Part shown: positions 1 through 7,676 of the stretch, in pieces
Position numbering within the stretch: position 1 is the stretch's first letter
Layout of the letters: the number at the start of each line of letters is the position of its first letter
Assembly (NCBI GenBank): GCA_020852955.1
Contig: JADYZW010000037.1
Location: 62,001 to 126,000 of the forward strand
Length of the DNA: 64,000 nt
Origin: Deltaproteobacteria bacterium
Lineage (GTDB): Bacteria; Desulfobacterota; Binatia; UTPRO1
Reading direction: 5' to 3'
Made by a program: the position numbers and the translations under genes
Notes under the pieces: model-generated
What the model saw: only the letters and a program-made list of their open reading frames with translations
What the model was told of the DNA's origin: nothing
Databases searched by the model: none

Positions 1-653
1 TCAAGGTCCGGGACGACGTTCCCCTCGAGGTCGCGTGCCTCGTCGGCTGCGGCGTCATGACGGGCGTGGGCGCGGCGGTCAACACCGCCAAGGTCCGTCC
101 GGGGCAGACGGTCGCAGTGTTCGGCTGCGGCGGCGTCGGCTTGAACGTGATCCAGGGCGCGGCGCTCTGCGGCGCGGCGCGCATCATCGCCGTCGACCTG
201 GCGGCGTCGAAGCTCAAGCTGGCGCAGCAGTTCGGCGCGACCGACGTCGTGAGCGCGAAGGATCATCCCGACGTGCCGAGTGCCATCAAGGAGCTCACCG
301 GCGGCCACGGCGTCGACTACGCCTTCGAGGTCGTCGGGACCTCGGCGCTGATCCAGCAGGCCTACCTGTCGGTGAAGCGCGGCGGGGGCGTCGTGTGCGT
401 CGGCGTCGTGCCGATGGGTCAGAACGTCGAGATCCCTGGGGCGATGCTCTCGCTCGAGGAGAAGTCCCTCCTCGGGTGTCTCTACGGTTCGGCCAACGTC
501 CGCCGCGACATGCCGCTCCTCCTCGATCTCTACATGCAGAAGCGCCTCAAGATCGACGAGCTGGTGTCGAAGAAGATCAAGCTCGAGGACGTGAACGGCG
601 CGTTCGATGCGATGGAGAAGGGCGAGGTCGCCCGCTCGGTCATCGTGTACTGA
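1..653 (+). CDS. Zinc-dependent alcohol dehydrogenase, C-terminal part (start outside window)
   Basis: This is the last 216 residues of a medium-chain, zinc-type alcohol dehydrogenase; the first complete codon is at position 3. The part present starts in the catalytic domain (GCGVMTGVGAAVN, typical of class III-like enzymes) and continues through the nucleotide-binding Rossmann fold. That fold shows the glycine motif FGCGGVGLNVIQGA and an Asp after the second strand (AVDLAASKL), which in this family usually favours NAD. The structural and catalytic zinc ligands would lie upstream and cannot be checked. Family knowledge gives reversible oxidation of an alcohol to an aldehyde or ketone in the cytoplasm; the substrate is unknown. 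The gene ends 80 bases before a convergent FAD dehydrogenase, with a GC-rich hairpin between them. Confidence 0.9.
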   Translation, partial: KVRDDVPLEVACLVGCGVMTGVGAAVNTAKVRPGQTVAVFGCGGVGLNVIQGAALCGAARIIAVDLAASKLKLAQQFGATDVVSAKDHPDVPSAIKELTGGHGVDYAFEVVGTSALIQQAYLSVKRGGGVVCVGVVPMGQNVEIPGAMLSLEEKSLLGCLYGSANVRRDMPLLLDLYMQKRLKIDELVSKKIKLEDVNGAFDAMEKGEVARSVIVY

Positions 654-661
654 CGAGGTCA

Positions 662-693
662 CGCGCGGCGGCGGCGGCGAGGGTCGCCGCCGC
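662..693. terminator. Hairpin between convergent genes
   Basis: A perfect 12-bp inverted repeat (arms 662-673 and 682-693, 8-nt loop) lies between the ends of the alcohol dehydrogenase and the convergent FAD dehydrogenase. There is no T-tract on either side, so intrinsic termination is inferred from position and stem strength only. Confidence 0.5.
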
Positions 694-733
694 GCGGATG
701 ACCCCGGGCGGCGTGACGCACGCGCGGTATCCG

Positions 734-2194
734 TCAGGAGGCTCCTCGCGCCGCGTTGCGTCCGGCGCGGCGGCCGAAGAAGGTGCCGTCGCCGATCGAG
801 ATGCCGCTCACGTACCCTTCGGCGGCGATGCCGCTGGTGGTGCGGCCCGCCGCGAAGAGCCCGGGGATGACCTGGCCGTCGGGACGGAGCACCGCGCTCT
901 CGACGTCCGTGCGCAGGCCGCCGAGCGTGAACGTCGCCCACACGACCTTGTCGGTGCCGCAATCGATGGCCGCGAAGGGCGCGTCGCGGAGCGGCTGCAG
1001 GAAGCGGGCGTGCTTGTGGAAGAGCGGGTCCACGCCGGTCGCGGCGTGGCGATTGTAGAGCTCGACGGTGCGCTGCAGGCTGCCGTCGGGAAAGCCGGCG
1101 GCGCGCTCGAGATCGGCGATCGTCTCCTCGACGAACGACGGCTCGAAGCCCGCGAGGTTGCGCTCGTAGATCGCCGTGTCGACGATCAGGAACATGCGAC
1201 CGCCGTGACGGAAGAGGCCCTCCTGGCCGACGCGTCCGTAGTAGGCGTCCTCGTTGATGAAGCGCTGGCCGGCCGGCGTGACGAGGATCCCCCGGATCAA
1301 GCGGCGCGGCGGCGTGATCGGCACCGCGACCTCGCCGGCGTGCATGCGCGCCACGTCGGCGCCCGCGCCCATCGCCATGCGGATCGCGCGGCCGTCGTCG
1401 CCCTCGACGCCGAGCCGAATGCTGCACTTCCGCAGCAGCGGGCTGTGCCGGCGCAGCATGTCGTCGTTCTGGATGAAGCCGCCCGCGGCGAGCACGACCG
1501 CGCGGCGGGCGCGCACCGCCTGCTCGCGGCCATCGTGGCGCACGACGACGCCGGCGACGCGGCCGTCGCGCTCGACGACGAGGGTGTCGACGCGCGCGTC
1601 CGCGAGGACGGCGGCGCCGCTGCGCTCGGCCGCGGCGACGAGCCGCTGCATGAGGAAGCCGCCGGCGGCGTTCGGGTGCCGCGGCTTGTGCGCGCGCGGC
1701 ACCGGGGGCGTGAGGCGATCGAAGGGATGCGCGTCTTCCCCTCCGGAGAACACGAGGCAGTCGTCGGTCGGCGGCTCCATCGAGGGCTCGGGGTAGAAGC
1801 TCCGCTTGAAGGGCACCCCGTGCGCCTCGAACCAGTGGAAGTGGGCGACGCTTTCCTCGCAATAGGCCCGGATCTTCGCGGCGTCGGTCTCGGGGCCGCA
1901 CGCGGCCGTGAGGAACCTGGCCATCGCATCCGGCGTATCGTGATAGCCGCACGCCTCCTGCACCGGCGTGCCGCCGCCGAGGTAGATGAGGCCGCCCGCC
2001 AGCGCCGACGTTCCGCCGCCTCCGCCCGCGCGTTCGAGGACGAGGGTCTCGGCGCCTGCCTCCGCCGCCTCGATCGCGGCGCTTGCCCCCGCGCAGCCGA
2101 GTCCGACGACGACGACGTCCGCCTCGCGATCCCAGCGGCGTACCGCGTGCGCGTCGCGCACGTCGGATGCCGCGACCTCAGCCGGCGACGTCAT
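734..2194 (-). CDS. FAD-dependent dehydrogenase (fumarate reductase / 3-ketosteroid dehydrogenase-like)
   Basis: A 486-residue flavoprotein of the fumarate reductase/succinate dehydrogenase and 3-ketosteroid Delta1-dehydrogenase superfamily. The FAD-binding motif is VVVGLGCAGASAAIEA near residue 30, followed by ERAGGGGGTSALAGG, a second flavin contact (VLAAGGF) mid-protein, and the C-terminal GLFAAGRTTSGIAAEGY typical of the family. No signal peptide or membrane helix is seen, so it is probably soluble. ATG 2194 was chosen over the longer frame because GGAGG lies just upstream and the preceding sequence is not conserved-looking. It is the last gene of a minus-strand operon with two LLM oxidoreductases and an acyl-CoA synthetase, which suggests dehydrogenation of a lipid or cyclic ketone intermediate. 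The exact substrate cannot be read from the sequence. Confidence 0.85.
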   Translation of the reverse strand: MTSPAEVAASDVRDAHAVRRWDREADVVVVGLGCAGASAAIEAAEAGAETLVLERAGGGGGTSALAGGLIYLGGGTPVQEACGYHDTPDAMARFLTAACGPETDAAKIRAYCEESVAHFHWFEAHGVPFKRSFYPEPSMEPPTDDCLVFSGGEDAHPFDRLTPPVPRAHKPRHPNAAGGFLMQRLVAAAERSGAAVLADARVDTLVVERDGRVAGVVVRHDGREQAVRARRAVVLAAGGFIQNDDMLRRHSPLLRKCSIRLGVEGDDGRAIRMAMGAGADVARMHAGEVAVPITPPRRLIRGILVTPAGQRFINEDAYYGRVGQEGLFRHGGRMFLIVDTAIYERNLAGFEPSFVEETIADLERAAGFPDGSLQRTVELYNRHAATGVDPLFHKHARFLQPLRDAPFAAIDCGTDKVVWATFTLGGLRTDVESAVLRPDGQVIPGLFAAGRTTSGIAAEGYVSGISIGDGTFFGRRAGRNAARGAS

Positions 2195-2234
2195 GGTGCC
2201 TCCGTTCGTTCGAGTCCGCGCGCATCGCTCCGGC

Positions 2235-3107
2235 TCAGAACAGCAGATCCTCGACGCGCCGGACCTCGTCGGGGTCGAGCGTGGTCGGCGCGAGGATGAT
2301 CTCGTCGGCGCCGGCGTCGCGCGCACGGGCGACGCCGGCGCGGAGGCCTCGGGCGTCGACGGTCGGGACGAGCGGGATCAGGCCGGCGGCGGTCGGTCCG
2401 AGGAAGCGGAGGTACCGTGCGAGGTACTCGTCCATCTGGCGGCGCCCTCCGGGACCGAGGGCGAACCAGCAGCCGGTCACGAGGCGGGGCGGCGCGGCGC
2501 GGCCGGCGGCTTTCCAGGCGCTGCGGGCCCCCTCGAAGGCGTAGTCGAGCTCCTCGCGGGCGAGGGTGAAGGAGAACCCGAGGACGCCGTCGGCGAAGCG
2601 CGCGGCGCGCGTGATGGCGCGCGGGAAGAGGGCGCCCACGAGGATGCTGGGGCCGCCGGGCTGGATGGGCTTCGGCTCGATCGGATCGGTGGCGCCGTTC
2701 GCGAGCCCTCCGGCCCAGAGCCGCCGCAGCTCGCCGACCTGGCGCTCCAGCCGCGCGAGACGGCCCGGCCAGGGCGCGCCGACCGCGGCGTAGTCGTCCT
2801 CGCGCCCCCCGACGCCGACGCCGAGCACGACGCGTCCGTTCGACAGCACGTCGAGCGTCGCGATCTGCTTCGCGGCCCGCGCCTCGGGGTGCGTCGGCAG
2901 GACCATCACGTTGTAGACGAGCGGCACGCGCGTGGTCCATGCTGCCGCGGCGGAGATCGCCACCGTCATCTCCGGGTTCGGGAAGTTGACGCGCTCGCCG
3001 ACGGCGAGGCTCGAGAACGGCCCCTCGTCGATGCCGCGGCACCAGGCGTGCAAGCGCTCCCGGTCGAGCCCTGGCGTCATGACCGGGAGATTCAGGCCGA
3101 TCTTCAT
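2235..3107 (-). CDS. LLM-class flavin-dependent oxidoreductase (second copy in operon)
   Basis: A 290-residue luciferase-like monooxygenase-family protein (F420- or FMN-dependent). It opens with MKIGLNLPVM, the usual first beta strand of the barrel, and carries the hallmark segment LDVLSNGRVVLGVGVGGREDDY, where the loop after the strand binds the cofactor phosphate. ATG 3107 is preferred to GTG 3113 because GGAG sits 8 nt upstream of it and only 2 nt from the GTG. It lies 40 nt upstream of the FAD dehydrogenase and 39 nt downstream of the acyl-CoA synthetase, so cotranscription is likely. The family covers alkane and ketone monooxygenases and F420-dependent reductases; which applies here is unknown. 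Confidence 0.85.
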   Translation of the reverse strand: MKIGLNLPVMTPGLDRERLHAWCRGIDEGPFSSLAVGERVNFPNPEMTVAISAAAAWTTRVPLVYNVMVLPTHPEARAAKQIATLDVLSNGRVVLGVGVGGREDDYAAVGAPWPGRLARLERQVGELRRLWAGGLANGATDPIEPKPIQPGGPSILVGALFPRAITRAARFADGVLGFSFTLAREELDYAFEGARSAWKAAGRAAPPRLVTGCWFALGPGGRRQMDEYLARYLRFLGPTAAGLIPLVPTVDARGLRAGVARARDAGADEIILAPTTLDPDEVRRVEDLLF

Positions 3108-3146
3108 GGCCACGTCTCCAGGCCGAGGACCGCGATCGAGCCGGCG

Positions 3147-4697
3147 CTAGATCGCACGCGCACGGCCCGCCCAGTAGGGATCGCGCAGCTTCCGCTTGTA
3201 GAGCTTGCCGTTCGGGTCGCGGGGAAGCGCGGGCAGGAAGTCGATCGACTTGGGGACCTTGAACTTGGCGATGCGTTCGAGACAGAAGGCGGTGATCTCG
3301 TCGGCGAGCGCCCGGCCGGGCTCGACGCCGGTCGCGGGCTCGATGACGGCCTTCACGCTCTCGCCCCAGTCCTCGTCCGGGATGCCGAAGACGGCGGCGT
3401 CGCCGACCTTCGGGTGGGCGAGCAGGCACGCCTCGATCTCGCTCGGATAGATGTTGGCGCCGCCCGAGATGATCATGTCGATCTTGCGATCGCAGAGGAA
3501 CAGGTAGCCGGCGTCGTCGAGGTAGCCGACGTCGCCGACCGTGAAGAAGCCATCGCGCCGGTTCGCGTCGGTCTTCGTCTTGTCGCCGTGATACTCGAAG
3601 TCCTGCACGCCGAGCTTCATGAAGACCGTGCCTGGAGTGCCCGCCGCGAGGTCCGCGCCCGCGTCGTCGAGGATGCGGATCTCCGATCCCGCCCAGGCCT
3701 TGCCGACGGTGCCGGGCCGCTCGAGCCATTCCTGCGGCGTGACGAGCGTGCCGCCGCCTTCGCTCGCGGCGTAGTACTCGTAGATCGTCGCGCCCCACCA
3801 CGCGAGCATGCGGCGCTTCACGTCGACGGGGCAGGGCGCGGCCGCGTGCACGACGTGGCGGAGCGAGGACACGTCGTACGTCGCCTTCACCTCCTCCGGC
3901 AGCGCCAGGAGGCGGTGGAACTGGGTCGGCACCATGTGCGTGGTGGTGACGTGGTCGCGCTGGATCACCCGGAGCGCGTCCTCCGGCGTCCACTTGTCCA
4001 GGATCGAGAGGGTGTGGCCGTAGTGCAGCGAGGAGCCGGCGAAGACGAGTACCGCCGTGTGGTACAGCGGCGAGCCGACGAGGTGGACGCCGTTCTCACG
4101 CGGCGCGATCCCGAACATGGCGAGGAACATCGCGAACATCGAGCCGACGGTGTCGGGATCGAAGGGCAGCAGGGAGCGGCGGACGCCCTTCGGCCGGCCG
4201 GTCGTGCCCGACGTGTAGTTCATGACCTGGCCCGCCGCGCGGTCCGCGGGCGCCGCCGTCGGCGTGCCGGCGGTGAGGGCGGCGTAGGGCTGGAAGCCCG
4301 GGATCCCGCCGACGGCGAAGCAGCGCGACGCGGAGAGCGTCGCCTCGTCCGCGCCCGCCTTCGCGATCGCGGCAAAACGCGCGTCGGCGACGAACGCCTT
4401 CGCGCCGGAGTCGGCGAGGATGTAGGCGATCTCGGGCCCCGCGAGGTGATGGTTGATCGGCACGAGGTAGAGCCCGGCCTGCGTCGCCGCGAGGTAGAGC
4501 TCGATCACCGGCGCGTCGTTCGGGAGCAGCGTGGCGACGACGTCGCCCTGCACGAGGCCGAGCCTGCGAAGCCCGTGGACGAGCTGGTTCGAGCGCGCGA
4601 GCAGATCGCCCGCCGTGATACGGGCGCCGTCCGGCGTGACCAGCGCGACGTCCTCCGGGTGGGCGGTCGCGAGCTTCCAGAATCCGAGCTCATTCAT
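3147..4697 (-). CDS. AMP-dependent acyl-CoA synthetase (FadD-like)
   Basis: A 516-residue adenylate-forming enzyme that would activate a carboxylic acid to its CoA thioester with ATP. The P-loop-like motif NYTSGTTGRPKGV is present, followed by the YYAASEGGG substrate/adenine segment, the GDVGYLDDAGYLFLCDRKIDMIISG hinge region (described here in two overlapping motifs, GDVGYLDDAGY and CDRKIDMIISG), and the C-terminal PNGKLYKRKL with the catalytic lysine. Length is normal for the family and no membrane segment is seen. It sits between two LLM oxidoreductase genes on the minus strand with gaps of 27 and 39 nt. The operon context suggests the acid is a product of, or feeds, the oxidations catalysed by its neighbours. 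Confidence 0.9.
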   Translation of the reverse strand: MNELGFWKLATAHPEDVALVTPDGARITAGDLLARSNQLVHGLRRLGLVQGDVVATLLPNDAPVIELYLAATQAGLYLVPINHHLAGPEIAYILADSGAKAFVADARFAAIAKAGADEATLSASRCFAVGGIPGFQPYAALTAGTPTAAPADRAAGQVMNYTSGTTGRPKGVRRSLLPFDPDTVGSMFAMFLAMFGIAPRENGVHLVGSPLYHTAVLVFAGSSLHYGHTLSILDKWTPEDALRVIQRDHVTTTHMVPTQFHRLLALPEEVKATYDVSSLRHVVHAAAPCPVDVKRRMLAWWGATIYEYYAASEGGGTLVTPQEWLERPGTVGKAWAGSEIRILDDAGADLAAGTPGTVFMKLGVQDFEYHGDKTKTDANRRDGFFTVGDVGYLDDAGYLFLCDRKIDMIISGGANIYPSEIEACLLAHPKVGDAAVFGIPDEDWGESVKAVIEPATGVEPGRALADEITAFCLERIAKFKVPKSIDFLPALPRDPNGKLYKRKLRDPYWAGRARAI

Positions 4698-4724
4698 GAG
4701 GGAGGATCCTTTCGTGTGGCGGGG

Positions 4725-5723
4725 TCAGAGCGCCGCTTCGGCCAGCAGGCGCAGCGTGGTGGCGTCGCGGGTGCCCGCGAGGATGGTGGTGACGGGGCTT
4801 TCGCGCCACGCCTGCAGGCGATCCTTCACGCGCGCCGGAGGTCCCGCGAGTGAGATCTCGTCGGCGAGCTCGTCGGGCACCGCCGCCACGGCTTCGGCGC
4901 GCTTGCCTTCGAGGAAGAGCTTCTGGACGGTGCGCGCTTCCGACTCGAAGCCGAGGCGTCCGATGAGGTTCAGATGGAAGTTCTTCGAGGCCGCACCCAT
5001 GCCGCCGATGTAGAAGGCGAGCGCCCACTTGATCGGGATCAGGCACGACGCGAGATCGTCGCCGATCACGACCGTGACGGGGCACGCGATGTCGAAGCCC
5101 GGCTTCAGGTTCTGGAGCGAGTCCCGGTAGATCTCCTGGCGGAACGGCGAGTAGAAGAGCGGCAGCCAGCCGTCGGCGATCTCGGTCGCCATCTTGACGT
5201 TCTGCGGACCCTCGGCGCCGAGGTACATGGGGATCTCGGCGCGCCGCGGATGGGTGATGAGCTTCAGCGGCTTTCCGAGCTCCGCGCCCCCGCCGAGGGG
5301 CAGGCGGTAGTGATCGCCCTGGAAGGTGACCGGTCCTTCGCGCCGGATCATCGTGCGCACGAGGTCGAAGAACTCGCGGGTGCGGCCCATCGGCTTCGGG
5401 AACGGCTGCCCGTACCAGCCCTCGACGACCTGTGGTCCCGACACGCCGACGCCGAGGATCAGGCGACCGTTCGAGAGGTGGTCGATCGTGGTCGCCGTCA
5501 TTGCGACGCACGCCGGCGTGCGCGCGGCCATCTGCATGATGCCGGTGCCGAGCTTGATCGTGCTGGTCTTGGCGCCGATCCAGCAGAGCGGCGAGAACAC
5601 GTCCGAGCCGTATGCCTCCGCGGTCCACGCGGAGTCGTACCCGAGCCGCTCGGCTTCGAGGACGAGCTCCGTCGGGTCCCAGGGATCGGGCATCCAGTAG
5701 CCGACCATCAAGCCGAGGCGCAT
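4725..5723 (-). CDS. LLM-class F420-dependent oxidoreductase (first gene of operon)
   Basis: A 332-residue luciferase-like oxidoreductase. It starts MRLGLMVGYWMPDPWDP and has IKLGTGIMQMAARTPACVA and the phosphate-loop segment LSNGRLILGVGVSGPQVVEGW, as in F420-dependent enzymes of this class. The start at 5723 begins directly with the first barrel strand; the longer open frame upstream is Arg/Pro-rich and unlikely to be coding. It is the promoter-proximal gene of the operon running down to 734. The 202-nt divergent region above it contains a perfect 14-bp palindrome likely to be its operator. Two different LLM proteins in one operon suggest two successive or alternative flavin-dependent steps. 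Confidence 0.87.
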   Translation of the reverse strand: MRLGLMVGYWMPDPWDPTELVLEAERLGYDSAWTAEAYGSDVFSPLCWIGAKTSTIKLGTGIMQMAARTPACVAMTATTIDHLSNGRLILGVGVSGPQVVEGWYGQPFPKPMGRTREFFDLVRTMIRREGPVTFQGDHYRLPLGGGAELGKPLKLITHPRRAEIPMYLGAEGPQNVKMATEIADGWLPLFYSPFRQEIYRDSLQNLKPGFDIACPVTVVIGDDLASCLIPIKWALAFYIGGMGAASKNFHLNLIGRLGFESEARTVQKLFLEGKRAEAVAAVPDELADEISLAGPPARVKDRLQAWRESPVTTILAGTRDATTLRLLAEAAL

Positions 5724-5813
5724 GCGTGAGACCTCCGAGGAGTGCGTTCCGCGCGGTCGGGAAGCCGGCCGGCGACCTCGCGCGCGCCGGGTCGACGAGC
5801 GAAGCGCCGGAAG

Positions 5814-5827
5814 TAGAACATGTTCTA
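5814..5827. promoter_or_regulatory. TetR/KstR-like operator palindrome
   Basis: TAGAACATGTTCTA is a perfect 14-bp palindrome in the divergent region between the LLM-ligase operon and the serine hydrolase gene. It fits TNNAACNNGTTNNA, the pattern described for the mycobacterial steroid-catabolism repressor KstR. On both strands it contains -10-like bases (TAGAAC / TTCTAA), so a bound repressor could block either promoter. No regulator gene is present in the window. Confidence 0.6.
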
Positions 5828-5911
5828 ATTCGGGAGGCAACCGCGGGCTCGGCCGGGACGCCCGCCGCCGGCCCGGGGCGATTCGCTCCTGCGCGACGGG
5901 CGGTTCCGGGG

Positions 5912-5917
5912 TACGAT
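5912..5917 (+). promoter_or_regulatory. -10-like hexamer 8 nt before the GTG at 5926
   Basis: TACGAT followed by exactly 8 nt and a GTG start, without any Shine-Dalgarno sequence. This matches the arrangement in front of 8550, 24394, 38379 and 49808 and suggests a leaderless transcript. Confidence 0.45.
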
Positions 5918-5925
5918 CGGCGGCC

Positions 5926-7200
5926 GTGTCGTGCGGTATCGTCACCCGCTGCCGCGTCCCGGCCTCGCTCGCGTCGGTCACCACGATCCGGCCGAACGTG
6001 GAGGTGCCTCCGCGCGAGGTCGGCGTCGATCCGGCGGCGGTCGATCGCATCTGGGAGGCGGCGGAAGAGATCTATCGGAGCGGCATCCATCCGGCCCTCG
6101 CGCTCTGCGTGCGGCACCGCGGTGAGGTCCTCCTGGATCGCGCGCTCGGTCACGCGCGCGGCAACGGGCCGGACGACCCTCCGGACGGACCCAAGGTCCT
6201 CGCGACCCCCGAGACGCCCTTCGGGATGATGTCGGCGACCAAGGCGGTGACGGCGATGATCGTTCATCTGCTCGACGAGCGGAACTTGCTCCGCATCGAC
6301 GACCGGGTGTGCGAGTACATCCCGGAGTTCGGTGTCGAGTCGAAGCGCTGGATCACGATCCGCCACGTGCTCGCGCATCGTGCGGGTCTCCCGAGCCCGC
6401 CGCCCGAAGCGATGGATCTCGACCTGGTCACCGACCCGGATCGGGTGCTGGAGGTGCTGACCGCGATGCCGCTGAGCTCGCGGCCGGGGCGTCAGCTCGC
6501 GTACCACGCGATCACGGGCGGCTTCATTCTCGGCGAGATCGTGCGGCGCGTCACCGGCGGCAGCATCCGTTCCCTGCACGACGACGCCATCCGTCGGCCG
6601 CTCGGCTTGCGCTGGATGCGCTACGGCATCGACGAGGAGGATCTCGGACAGATCGCGACGAACTACTTCACCGGCTTTCCGGTGCTGCCGCCGGTGTCGA
6701 TCATCCTGCGCCGCACGCTCGGGGTGGGGTTCGAGCGCGCCGTGGAGCTCTCGAACGACCCGCGGTTCCTCTGCGGTATCCTTCCGGCCGCGAGCATGGT
6801 CGCGACGGCGGACGAGCTCTGCCGGTTCTACGAGATGCTATTGCGCGGCGGCGAACTCGGTCGCGTGCGCGTCTTCGACCCGCGCACGGTCCGGCGCGCG
6901 ACCGGAGAGCAGAGCTATCTCGAGTTCGATTTCACCCTTGGTTTTCCGCTCCGCTACGGGGCGGGCTTCATGCTCGGCGGCGACTACCTGAGCTTCTATG
7001 GCCCCGACACCAGTCACGCGTTCGGCCACCTCGGCCTCACCAACGTCGTCGCCTGGGCCGATCCGGAGCGCGAGGTGAGCTGCGCCTTCATGACGAGCGG
7101 CAAGCCGCTCTTCCATCCCGCCGTTCTCTGGATGTGGGAGATGTTCCGTCGGATCGGTGTCGCCTGCCCCAAGCTCCATCCCGGCGGGCTCCGCCGTTGA
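5926..7200 (+). CDS. Serine hydrolase, beta-lactamase class C / esterase family
   Basis: A 424-residue protein of the class C beta-lactamase-like serine hydrolase family (EstB/LACTB type). The nucleophile motif SxxK is SATK (Ser103, Lys106) and the second tyrosine motif is YHAITGG, the esterase variant of YxN; HAFGHLGLTN near the end resembles the KTG-box region. No signal peptide is evident, so a cytoplasmic esterase or amidase is more likely than a beta-lactamase. GTG 5926 was chosen because a TACGAT hexamer lies 8 nt upstream; GTG codons at 5998 and 6004 are alternatives. It is divergent from the LLM/acyl-CoA synthetase operon across a shared operator, which suggests ester cleavage in the same pathway. 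Confidence 0.8.
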   Translation: MSCGIVTRCRVPASLASVTTIRPNVEVPPREVGVDPAAVDRIWEAAEEIYRSGIHPALALCVRHRGEVLLDRALGHARGNGPDDPPDGPKVLATPETPFGMMSATKAVTAMIVHLLDERNLLRIDDRVCEYIPEFGVESKRWITIRHVLAHRAGLPSPPPEAMDLDLVTDPDRVLEVLTAMPLSSRPGRQLAYHAITGGFILGEIVRRVTGGSIRSLHDDAIRRPLGLRWMRYGIDEEDLGQIATNYFTGFPVLPPVSIILRRTLGVGFERAVELSNDPRFLCGILPAASMVATADELCRFYEMLLRGGELGRVRVFDPRTVRRATGEQSYLEFDFTLGFPLRYGAGFMLGGDYLSFYGPDTSHAFGHLGLTNVVAWADPEREVSCAFMTSGKPLFHPAVLWMWEMFRRIGVACPKLHPGGLRR

Positions 7201-7223
7201 CGTCGGCGGCGGGGTTCGCGGGG

Positions 7224-7418
7224 TCAGTCGTCGCGGAGCGAGAGCGCCTGCCGGGGACAGCGCGCGACCGCGGCTTCGATGTTGGCGCGCTGTGACGCGG
7301 GGGGCTGCTCCATCAGGACGCGGGCCTGATCGTCGTCGCCGACGGCGAAGATTTCGGGGGCCACGCGCACGCAGACCGCGTTGCCCTCGCAGAGATCGTG
7401 ATCGACGATGATGCGCAT
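7224..7418 (-). CDS. 3Fe-4S ferredoxin, cytochrome P450-associated type
   Basis: A 64-residue ferredoxin beginning MRIIVDHDLCEGNAVC. Three cysteines are placed as in single-cluster 3Fe-4S ferredoxins (Cys10-x5-Cys16 and Cys54-Pro). The position of the fourth cysteine of 4Fe-4S proteins is not cysteine in CEGNAVC. Proteins of this type usually pass electrons to cytochromes P450 or similar oxygenases; no P450 is encoded in the window. ATG 7418 gives the standard N-terminus. It is convergent with the serine hydrolase (23-nt gap). Confidence 0.9.
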   Translation of the reverse strand: MRIIVDHDLCEGNAVCVRVAPEIFAVGDDDQARVLMEQPPASQRANIEAAVARCPRQALSLRDD

Positions 7419-7557
7419 TGCGTCCTCCGACGTGAGGGGGTTGGTGCGCGCGAGAGTGCCCCGCGCGCCGCGCGCGGTCAACCGTGGGCGCGTCGGCGCG
7501 GCGCGCCTCGCAGCGGCGCGTCGCCTGGCGTTGGCGCGCCGCGGAGAGCGTGCGTGC

Positions 7558-7587
7558 TTGACAACGACGGAGCGCGCTTCGTACAGG
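7558..7587 (+). promoter_or_regulatory. Sigma-70-like promoter upstream of the SDR
   Basis: TTGACA (7558-7563), an 18-nt spacer, and TACAGG (7582-7587). The predicted transcription start coincides with the ATG of a short ORF at 7596, 8 nt after the -10 element. Confidence 0.6.
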
Positions 7588-7595
7588 GGACGATC

Positions 7596-7676
7596 ATGAT
7601 GGATCGCGACGCGACCACCGGCGGGACGTTCCGGCCGGCAGACGAGCGCACGTCGCTACCGGCGGCGGCGCGATGA
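7596..7676 (+). CDS. Possible 26-codon leader ORF overlapping the SDR start
   Basis: A short frame beginning ATGATGGATCGC and encoding 26 residues (MMDRDATTGG at the start). It begins 8 nt after the -10 element of a TTGACA promoter and has no ribosome site, so it would be read leaderless. Its TGA overlaps the ATG of the SDR (ATGA at 7673-7676), an arrangement typical of translational coupling. The peptide resembles nothing I recognise. It may be a coupling leader or a chance open frame; two similar cases occur at 14386 and 49808. Confidence 0.35.
   Translation: MMDRDATTGGTFRPADERTSLPAAAR

Noticed and set aside
1986..4853. 955-codon open frame on the + strand
   Set aside because: It lies antisense to the acyl-CoA synthetase and LLM genes, which have clear family motifs. 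Its translation is low-complexity Arg/Asp/Glu/Gly/Ala.
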